A stretch of DNA of 64,000 nt from an uncultured Spirochaetaceae bacterium (GTDB taxonomy: Bacteria; Spirochaetota; Spirochaetia; Sphaerochaetales; Sphaerochaetaceae): contig CALXKJ010000005.1 of NCBI GenBank assembly GCA_944388955.1, positions 62,001 through 126,000 on the forward strand, in the 5' to 3' direction. This document shows positions 57,994-64,000 of this stretch, piece after piece; position 1 is the stretch's first letter, and every line of letters starts with the position of its first letter. The notes under the pieces were generated by a model that saw only the letters and a list, made by a program, of their open reading frames with translations, ran no database searches and was not told where the DNA came from. The translations under genes were made by a program, and so were the position numbers.

Positions 57994-59421
57994 TCAGAGC
58001 TTATCAATAAGCATCGAGCACTTGCCCGAAGGTATCGGTAGCGTCTTCTTCTTATCCTCATCAAGGATGTGGATGGTGAAGTAATAGAGCTTCTCGCTCT
58101 CAAGCCTTATCTCCCAACCTCTCGTGTTCTTGTTAGCAAGGATTGTTATGTTGTTCTTCTTAAGTGAAAGATCCTCAATTCCCATTTCCTCGAGTGACTG
58201 CATCGTCCAGTTGACCGTCTTTCTCGGAAGAGAGATATCAAGGCCAATGATATTCTCTATCACAAGCGTGATAGTCAGAAGACCGATTACAGGAAGATAG
58301 CGCTTCTTGTTGACACATCCATCAGGCATTGCCGCAGGACCTTCAGACGCTGGCTTATAAAGCTCCCAGACATCTCCAAGCTGGTCAGCATCCGGATGAA
58401 GGGTGTCAAGGATAAAGTACATATGCCTTATAGTGCACTCACGCGCGAATATGAAGCCTCCGTAATTCATCAGGCCTTTTATTACGATATATGTGCAGAA
58501 CGATGATACACCGCAGGCGTATCCATTGCCTTCCGCATTGAAATGCTTCGAGGATACTGGAACCGTGGGGAATGGATTCTCCGTGCCGAATTCCTTGTCA
58601 TCCTTAAGCTCATCTATCATGTACGAGGCATATTCATCATTTGGGATTTCAGCCAGAAGTGTCCAGTAGGCTCCAATATGCTTGTTCCTGATTCTATTTC
58701 CATCAGCATCGAGATCATAATAGAAATGATCCTCGTCATCCCACATCATGCTGTTTATTCTCGTCTTCAACGAGAAATAAACCCTCTTGTAACGGAAGGA
58801 AAGCTCTTTGTCATTGAGAATATCACCGATATAAGACATATAGAGCGCGAAGACAGCTACAGCTGCATTATAGTCAACAGTGAATGTGGCGCCTTCTCTC
58901 TCCAGTCCATCCATATGTGTCGCGCTGTATGGAACACTGTAAAGCCCATTGGGCGCCATTGCTGTTTTCTGAAGCCATCCGAAATATCCTTCAAGCATCG
59001 GAACAATATCCTTCAGCCTCTTCTTATTTCCTATCTTATGGAAGAAAACGTACTCCACATATGACAGAAGAGGAAGAGAGAGCCCCTGTGGATTATTCTC
59101 CGAATACACAGGAGTTCCTGATGCTATATCATAGACTTCCGCAATCTCTCCATCTTCTTTCTGGTGAGCATAGAAGAAGTCTATCATCGAATATGGGCTG
59201 TATGTCTGATTACTATATACAAGGAACAATGAGGAAACTGATGCATCGAAGAGATTTATCTTCCCTTCATCTCCGTAAGTGAAGAAACCTTCCGGGAAAG
59301 CCCCTTCCTTGTCTCCGTGCTGCCAGATCTCATCGAGCCAGACCCAGGTTCTGTCGTACATATCAACAAAATCCTGATCATAGAAATGAATGCGTGGAAC
59401 TAAATCCTTTACCAATTCCAA
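57994..59421 (-). CDS. (alpha/alpha)6-barrel glycosidase, trehalase/GH63-like
   Basis: 475 aa. The repeated helical pairs and segments such as WVWLDEIWQHGDKEGAFPEGFF, NPQGLSLPLLSYVEY, DYNAAVAVFALYMSYIGD and MMWDDEDHFYYDLDADGN resemble GH37/GH63 enzymes, in which an Asp and a Glu in the barrel are catalytic. The specific family is not certain. No signal peptide, so it acts on imported saccharide. Either of two TTG codons could start it: 59421, or 59415, which has better spacing to GGAG. Followed by the SDR and GH4 genes. Confidence 0.68.
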   Translation of the reverse strand: MELVKDLVPRIHFYDQDFVDMYDRTWVWLDEIWQHGDKEGAFPEGFFTYGDEGKINLFDASVSSLFLVYSNQTYSPYSMIDFFYAHQKEDGEIAEVYDIASGTPVYSENNPQGLSLPLLSYVEYVFFHKIGNKKRLKDIVPMLEGYFGWLQKTAMAPNGLYSVPYSATHMDGLEREGATFTVDYNAAVAVFALYMSYIGDILNDKELSFRYKRVYFSLKTRINSMMWDDEDHFYYDLDADGNRIRNKHIGAYWTLLAEIPNDEYASYMIDELKDDKEFGTENPFPTVPVSSKHFNAEGNGYACGVSSFCTYIVIKGLMNYGGFIFARECTIRHMYFILDTLHPDADQLGDVWELYKPASEGPAAMPDGCVNKKRYLPVIGLLTITLVIENIIGLDISLPRKTVNWTMQSLEEMGIEDLSLKKNNITILANKNTRGWEIRLESEKLYYFTIHILDEDKKKTLPIPSGKCSMLIDKL

Positions 59422-59475
59422 AACTCCGTAATCTAAGGAAAATTCCCTGATTTATGTCCTTAAATCGCATTCTAC

Positions 59476-59504
59476 ATATTAATCGATGAACAAGCGGAAG
59501 TCAA
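59476..59504 (-). promoter_or_regulatory. Promoter of the glycosidase-SDR genes
   Basis: Minus strand TTGACT (59499-59504), 17-nt spacer, TAATAT (59476-59481), leader of about 50 nt. Confidence 0.75.
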
Positions 59505-59554
59505 ACGATTTTTTTATGATATTATCTTTTACTAATAAAGAAATTAACTTTAAA

Positions 59555-60447
59555 TTATATTTTTTCGCCGCGTACAAGTCCGAGTGCTCTGCGAAGAATA
59601 GTCAAAGAGAATTGCCGTCCGTTTCTCGTATAGACTTCACCATCACAATGCGCCTGCACTACGGCCTCATCTGAAAGGATATCCACCCTCTCGGCATTCA
59701 TGTAAGAAAAGACTTTCTTATCGGTGACATGAGAGCCCCGGAGAGCGGATAATTCGTGAACATGACATCAAAGACGCCATCGTCAATCTCAGCCTTAGGG
59801 GCCATCATGAAAGATGAGCCCATACGCCTGCCATTGCAAACAGATATCTGCTGAGATTCGATATCCTTTTCCACACCATCAATGACAAGCTTCAGGTGAT
59901 ATGGCTTGGGCGGATGCCTGAGTATATACAGGAAAGCAACCACATAACTTGGCATACCGTTAAGGCGCTTATACTCCATCGCTTTGAAGTTGACCATGGG
60001 CTCAAATCCGAATCCTGCTCCGTTAAGGAAGTACATGCCGTCGGGATGATCTGGGCCCTTGCATAACCCGACATCAATTCTGGACACATTCCCTCTAGCA
60101 ATAAGAGCAACAGCTTCCTCGGTTTTCTGCGGGATACCAGCAATCCAGGCAAAATCATTTCCGCGCCCAATTGGGATAATCCCAAGCGGGATATCCTTCC
60201 CGGAACGCAGGATTCCAGAAGCGACCTCATTGACGGTGCCATCACCGCCCGCAGCGACTATGATGCTGTAACCATAGCTAGCACCCCTGAAAGCAAGACT
60301 CATAGCATGTCCCTGATTACGCGTATAGGCAACAGTGCACGCCCTTCCATGTTTCTGGAATAGCGCCTTTATCTCTTTTGCCTTGCTTTTTCCCTTGCCC
60401 TTAGAGGCATTGGGATTGATAATCAGGAGAATATCTTTCTTGAGCAC
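59555..60447 (-). pseudogene. Diacylglycerol kinase-family gene, frameshifted
   Basis: The first frame (GTG 60447 to TGA 59698; 249 aa) has NPNASKGKGKSKA, GGDGTVNEVASG and PIGRGNDFAW, the DAGK catalytic signatures, but ends early at VMFTNYPLSGALMSPIRKSF. A second minus-strand frame continues HVTDKKVFSYMNAERVDILSDEAVV...CDGEVYTRNG and stops at 59555, which is the C-terminal DGE segment of the family. A small deletion with frameshift near 59710-59745 separates them. Start at GTG 60447: TTGTTA-17-GATAAT lies 6 nt upstream. It could be a recent lesion or a sequence error. Confidence 0.78.
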
Positions 60448-60514
60448 TCCTGAATTATCCAACAAAGCCCGATTCTTAACAACAGAAAAGCATTGGAAAT
60501 GATATAATCTCCAT

Positions 60515-61657
60515 ATGGAAATCTTGATAAAAAACATAAAGGCGGTAATTTCGGGTCGCGTCACCGAGACTGATATCGCGATAAGCGGAAACCACTTCTC
60601 CCCTGCAGGAGAAAAAGAGTATGAAAAAGTAATAGACGGGCATGGTCTTCTTGCTGTCCCCGGCTTCATAGACACACATATCCATGGCATTGGAGGCTAT
60701 GGCACAGAAGATGGCACAGAAGAAGCTATCCTCGGAATGTCCAAGTCACTCGCTAAAGCTGGCGTTACATCGTTTTTCCCGACAATCTACACAGACACGA
60801 TGGAAAGGATAACAGCTGATGAAAGAGCAATCGTGGCTGCACATGGCAAGGAAAAAGGTGCATCTATCGCAGGCATCCATATAGAAGGACCTTTCATCTC
60901 TCCTAACAGAATCGGTGCCCAGAATCCTCTTGGAAGACTTGAGCCATCAAAGGAGGCAATGGACACAATGCTCGCATCTGGTGAAGGGCTTATCAAAGAG
61001 ATGACGATAGCTCCAGAGCTACCAGGAGTGGAAGAAATTGTAAAGATTGCAAGGAATAAGGGTATCATTCTCTCAATGGGACATACAGATGCCACATATG
61101 ACGAGGCTATGAAGGGCATGGACATAGGAATAAGACATACAACGCATCTATTCAACGCAATGTCCGCTCTCAAGCACAGGAATCCTGGTGTTGTAGGCTG
61201 CGCCTTGCTGAACGATGCCATGAGCGTCGAAATCATAGGCGATGGCAAGCATGTACATCCCGATATAGTGAAATATGTCATAAACACAAAAGGCAAGGAC
61301 AGGACTGTCATCATAACAGATTCACTAAGGCCCACAATGCAGGATGAAGGTATACTCACAGCCAATGGTGTCGAAGTTATGATGGGAGACGGGTTATGGG
61401 TCACGAAAGGTAAGCCTGATCTCATACAGGGCTCAGCACTGACAATGCACAAAGCTTTCGTCAACCTTGTGTCATGGGGTGTGCCTATCGATACGGCTTC
61501 ATACATAACAAGCACAAGCGCCGCGAAGCTCTACGAACTTTCAGACAGAGGTGAAATAAGGCCAGGTTTCAGGGCGGACCTTGTTGTCATGGATATGAAT
61601 CTGGGAATAAAATTCACCGTAATCAATGGAGAAATCGTATGTGGTATGACAAACTGA
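60515..61657 (+). CDS. nagA: N-acetylglucosamine-6-phosphate deacetylase
   Basis: 380 aa amidohydrolase. Removes acetate from GlcNAc-6-P from chitin or peptidoglycan turnover. Motifs: DTHIHGIGGYGTEDG, GIHIEGPFISPNRIGAQ (metal Glu), GHTDATYDEA, TTHLFNAMSAL and the catalytic Asp in IITDSL. TATAAT (60503-60508) lies exactly 6 nt before the ATG and there is no SD sequence. The 3' end overlaps pepD by 19 nt. No nagB is visible in the window. Confidence 0.94.
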   Translation: MEILIKNIKAVISGRVTETDIAISGNHFSPAGEKEYEKVIDGHGLLAVPGFIDTHIHGIGGYGTEDGTEEAILGMSKSLAKAGVTSFFPTIYTDTMERITADERAIVAAHGKEKGASIAGIHIEGPFISPNRIGAQNPLGRLEPSKEAMDTMLASGEGLIKEMTIAPELPGVEEIVKIARNKGIILSMGHTDATYDEAMKGMDIGIRHTTHLFNAMSALKHRNPGVVGCALLNDAMSVEIIGDGKHVHPDIVKYVINTKGKDRTVIITDSLRPTMQDEGILTANGVEVMMGDGLWVTKGKPDLIQGSALTMHKAFVNLVSWGVPIDTASYITSTSAAKLYELSDRGEIRPGFRADLVVMDMNLGIKFTVINGEIVCGMTN

Positions 61658-63066
61658 ATAATAAACGCTTATGGAAGATTTTCACTGAGATATCTGCAAT
61701 ACCGCGCGAAAGCGGGAACGAGGAAGGAATCAGGGCTTATCTTCTATCATGGGCAGGAAAGAATGGCATTGAGGCTTTCAGTGATAAGAAGGGAAATGTC
61801 TATATGAAGAAAGCAGCGACAGCTGGATGCGAGAAGCTCCCGTCAGTCGCCCTTCAGGCTCATATGGATATGGTATGCGTGAAGAAAGAAGGTGTCACTC
61901 ATGATTTCACATCGGATCCGATAAAGATAAAGACAGATGGCGTCAAAGTAACTGCATCAGGAACATCTCTCGGAGCTGATGACGGACTTGGCGTCGCGAT
62001 GATTCTCGACATCCTGTCAGATCCGAAAGCTGAACATGGACAGATTGAAGCGATCTTCACTGTCGAGGAAGAAACTGGCCTTGGCGGTGCTTACGCTATC
62101 GAACCGGAGAAAATAACATCAAGACGGCTTATAAACCTGGACAGCGAGGAAGAGGGCATCATCTATATCGGATGCGCTGGCGGTATCGATATCGAAGCAA
62201 ACATGAAGCTTAAATATGAGAAAGCCGAAGGCCAAGCTCTTCTTGTAAAAGTCTCGGGGCTGCTTGGAGGACACAGCGGAGGAGAAATACATAAGGAAAG
62301 AGCCAATGCGATAAAAATCCTCGCTCGCTATCTCAACAGGCTTCCATCCTTCCGCATCGCTTCAATAAACGGAGGAACCAGGCATAATGTGATTCCATCT
62401 TCCGCTGAAGCTGTAATCATTGTCGACTCTGATGAAATCGCGATGAGGATGCAGAAAATGCTTCAGGAAGAGCTGAAGGATGAATATAGCGTGACAGATC
62501 CAGGAATCACGATAACAGTCACGAAGACAGAGCTTCCGTCTATAGCTATCAAAGCGAAGAAAAGCCAGAAGATTGCGGACTTCCTCTTCACAGCTCCACA
62601 TGGTGTCAAAGCGATGAGCTCGAAGATAGAAGGCATCGTCGAGACTTCTGATAATCTCGCAATAGTCAGAACAGACGATGATAAGCTTATACTTCATTTC
62701 TCTGTCAGAAGCAGCTCGGAAAGCGCGAAGATGGCTCTCTCGTATGAAATCATGACACTTGCAGAAGCCTTCTCATTCAAAGTCAAAGCAGGTAACAGCT
62801 ACCCTGCGTGGGCTCCGGATCCATCATCTAAGCTCGTAAAGGAAACAGCTGCAGCCTACAGGAAAATAACTGGAAGGAAAGCTGTTATCACAGCAATTCA
62901 TGCTGGTCTTGAATGCGGAATCATCAATTCTCTGATACCCGGAATGGAATCTGTATCGATCGGTCCGGAGCTCAGGGATGTTCATTCAGTGAATGAGAAT
63001 GTGGATGCAGCATCGGCAGAGAGAACTGCGGAATTCGTTAAGAAGATGCTCCCAATGCTTAAATAG
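61639..63066 (+). CDS. pepD: Aminoacyl-histidine dipeptidase (cytosol nonspecific dipeptidase)
   Basis: 475 aa M20 metallopeptidase. Zinc ligands: LQAHMDMVCVKK (His), GADDGLGVA (bridging Asp), EEETGLGGA (catalytic and metal Glu), NLDSEEEG (Asp) and a late IHAGLECG (Glu), His. Full length for PepD. It hydrolyses dipeptides imported by the cell. The ATG at 61639 is inside nagA, so translation is coupled. The next gene begins 2 nt after its stop. Confidence 0.93.
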   Translation: MWYDKLNNKRLWKIFTEISAIPRESGNEEGIRAYLLSWAGKNGIEAFSDKKGNVYMKKAATAGCEKLPSVALQAHMDMVCVKKEGVTHDFTSDPIKIKTDGVKVTASGTSLGADDGLGVAMILDILSDPKAEHGQIEAIFTVEEETGLGGAYAIEPEKITSRRLINLDSEEEGIIYIGCAGGIDIEANMKLKYEKAEGQALLVKVSGLLGGHSGGEIHKERANAIKILARYLNRLPSFRIASINGGTRHNVIPSSAEAVIIVDSDEIAMRMQKMLQEELKDEYSVTDPGITITVTKTELPSIAIKAKKSQKIADFLFTAPHGVKAMSSKIEGIVETSDNLAIVRTDDDKLILHFSVRSSSESAKMALSYEIMTLAEAFSFKVKAGNSYPAWAPDPSSKLVKETAAAYRKITGRKAVITAIHAGLECGIINSLIPGMESVSIGPELRDVHSVNENVDAASAERTAEFVKKMLPMLK

Positions 63067-63068
63067 CC

Positions 63069-63500
63069 ATGCAGAGAGCACTGAAACTTTCCCTTTCATC
63101 TCCTATATGGATGAGAGAAACAAATCTTTCACTCACTCACCTCATAGCCCGGTCTGAAAAGAAGGACAGGGGCTATGAGGCTGCTATCCACATGAAAATC
63201 ATCTGCTCCGATGAAGGCGTCTCCATTGAACACCTTGGCGCAGGCGAAAGAGATGGGTATACGGAAGATGAAAGAAAGCGTATAGAACGCGGCGAAAGCA
63301 TAGAGCAGAAGGATGATGAGACTTTCGTCATCCCTGACGGGCCTTATATCTTTGAGCAGATTCCCTTTCTTCCAGAGGAAATGGAACTCATACGCGTGCT
63401 CCTTCCATATCTGAGTAAAACAGAAACTGAAGTATATGTCAGGATTTACAAAGAGAATATGCTGGAAACTGTCATGCAGCTTCTCTTCCCCATAGGATAA
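63069..63500 (+). CDS. Hypothetical protein
   Basis: 143 aa, soluble, charged (26 percent Asp/Glu/Lys/Arg in the centre), no signal peptide or membrane segment. Two halves: an N-terminal part around RETNLSLTHLIARSEKKDRGYEA and a C-terminal part around EQIPFLPEEMELIRVLLPYLSKTETEVYVRI. I recognise no family. It follows pepD by 2 nt and looks co-transcribed with nagA-pepD. Codon use matches the neighbours. Confidence 0.65.
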   Translation: MQRALKLSLSSPIWMRETNLSLTHLIARSEKKDRGYEAAIHMKIICSDEGVSIEHLGAGERDGYTEDERKRIERGESIEQKDDETFVIPDGPYIFEQIPFLPEEMELIRVLLPYLSKTETEVYVRIYKENMLETVMQLLFPIG

Positions 63501-63521
63501 AGCTTAGTTATACTTCATTTC

Positions 63522-64000
63522 ATGCACATCGAGAAAATAAGCGATACATACCATAGGATTACCTTCTCTAATGGAAGCGAAGTTTTCCTCATCGGTACAG
63601 CACACGTATCAAAGAACAGCGTTCAGGAAGTCGCTGATATCATAGAAACCGAAAATCCAGACAGAGTATGCATCGAGCTTGATGCATCAAGGATGGCATC
63701 AAAGACAAACAAGAGCTGGGAAGAGACAGATATAAGAAAAGTCTTCAGGGAAGGAAAAGGCTTCTTGATGCTTGCCAATACCGCGCTTGCATCTTTCCAG
63801 AAGAAATTAGGTGCACAGACTGGCGCTAATCCCGGGGATGAGATACTTGGAGCTGCAAAGCTCGCTGAAGAGAAAGGCATCCCGGTCTCACTGTGCGACA
63901 GGGAGATACAGACGACATTCCGCAGGGCCTGGGCAAAAAGCAGTCTCTGGAACAAATGCAAGCTTCTTGCGACCCTTATCTCCGCCGCCTTCTCAAATGA
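63522..64000 (+). CDS. TraB/PrgY-family membrane protein (partial, 5' end)
   Basis: About 160 codons to the window edge. The open frame from ATG 63522 reads FSNGSEVFLIGTAHVSKNSVQEV, DRVCIELDASRM and EEKGIPVSLCDREIQTTFRRAW, the core of TraB/GumN/PrgY proteins (GTAHVS His and ELD/CDR acidic positions), a family related to the Tiki metalloproteases. The C-terminal membrane helices are beyond the window. TATACT (63509-63514) lies 7 nt before the ATG, with no SD sequence. Confidence 0.88.
   Translation, partial: MHIEKISDTYHRITFSNGSEVFLIGTAHVSKNSVQEVADIIETENPDRVCIELDASRMASKTNKSWEETDIRKVFREGKGFLMLANTALASFQKKLGAQTGANPGDEILGAAKLAEEKGIPVSLCDREIQTTFRRAWAKSSLWNKCKLLATLISAAFSN

Noticed and set aside
1-64000. 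CRISPR arrays, intact transposases, integrases or phage genes
   Set aside because: No regularly spaced repeats or recognisable mobile-element genes were found; only remnants and accessory genes are visible.

Overview
The window looks like chromosomal DNA of a fermentative, probably host-associated spirochaete (Sphaerochaeta/Treponema-like, GC a little under 50 percent). This is inferred from gene content: a PnrA/TmpC-type purine nucleoside uptake operon, a long zinc-ribbon thymidine-kinase-like protein, solute-binding proteins with FAGG-type signal peptides, many SD-type lipoproteins, and a C-terminal-Phe outer-membrane barrel. No prophage, CRISPR array or intact IS element is visible. Small decayed genes and accessory genes mark past insertions.

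Layout. 1-500: two dyads, a perfect sigma54 (-24/-12) promoter and a second close match. Each promoter precedes a short RNA that carries ACCTCCTTT, the anti-Shine-Dalgarno sequence of 16S rRNA, and ends in a terminator hairpin. 503-9312: rlmE, htpG, a ROK regulator, a lipoprotein, galM, an ABC ATPase, a flavodoxin, a ParB-like protein and a phosphoesterase. 9361-15063: purine nucleoside phosphorylase plus nucleoside ABC transporter. 15306-27832: hexuronate catabolism (uxaB-uxaA-uxaC-iclR), an ATPase/TOPRIM gene pair that resembles a defence system, then an AraC regulator, a sugar ABC transporter and a ManD-like dehydratase. 27834-29872: accessory genes (AlbA_2 regulator behind a hexamer repeat, a small ORF). 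29832-34526: a beta-helix protein fused to a DpnI-C-like winged helix, an esterase, kdgK, eda (with a VOC domain) and a sugar isomerase. 34527-41147: thymidine kinase-like, deoC, Gfo/Idh, membrane-anchored Nudix, aldo-keto reductase, YigZ, M28 peptidase. 41311-41975: four serine tRNAs, a tRNA-Arg with a GCG anticodon, and SRP RNA. 41988-42430: decayed membrane-protein gene. 42507-49356: a surface-protein operon (barrel plus three lipoproteins) behind a promoter whose 17-nt spacer contains a G9 tract. 49600-52191: dnaX-ybaB-recR. 52165-55739: peptide ABC transporter genes split by a gene remnant. 55721-59421: GH4, SDR and (alpha/alpha)6 glycosidase genes. 59555-64000: frameshifted diacylglycerol kinase, nagA, pepD, an unknown gene and a partial TraB-family gene.

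How it works together. Galacturonate/glucuronate released by the GH4 and esterase enzymes would be isomerised by UxaC, reduced by UxaB, dehydrated by UxaA (and the ManD-like enzyme), phosphorylated by KdgK and cleaved by Eda, so the whole route to pyruvate and glyceraldehyde-3-phosphate is present. Palindromes of the form GGAAC-N3-GTTCC upstream of uxaB and between kdgK and eda, with a related site before the SDR gene, suggest one regulon, probably under the IclR-family protein encoded with uxaBAC.

A window-wide pattern is that at least ten genes without a Shine-Dalgarno sequence have a -10-like hexamer exactly 6 nt before the start codon (an eleventh has 7 nt). This predicts leaderless mRNAs. 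Set beside the anti-SD-like small RNAs, it raises the hypothesis that the organism can separate translation of SD-led and leaderless transcripts.
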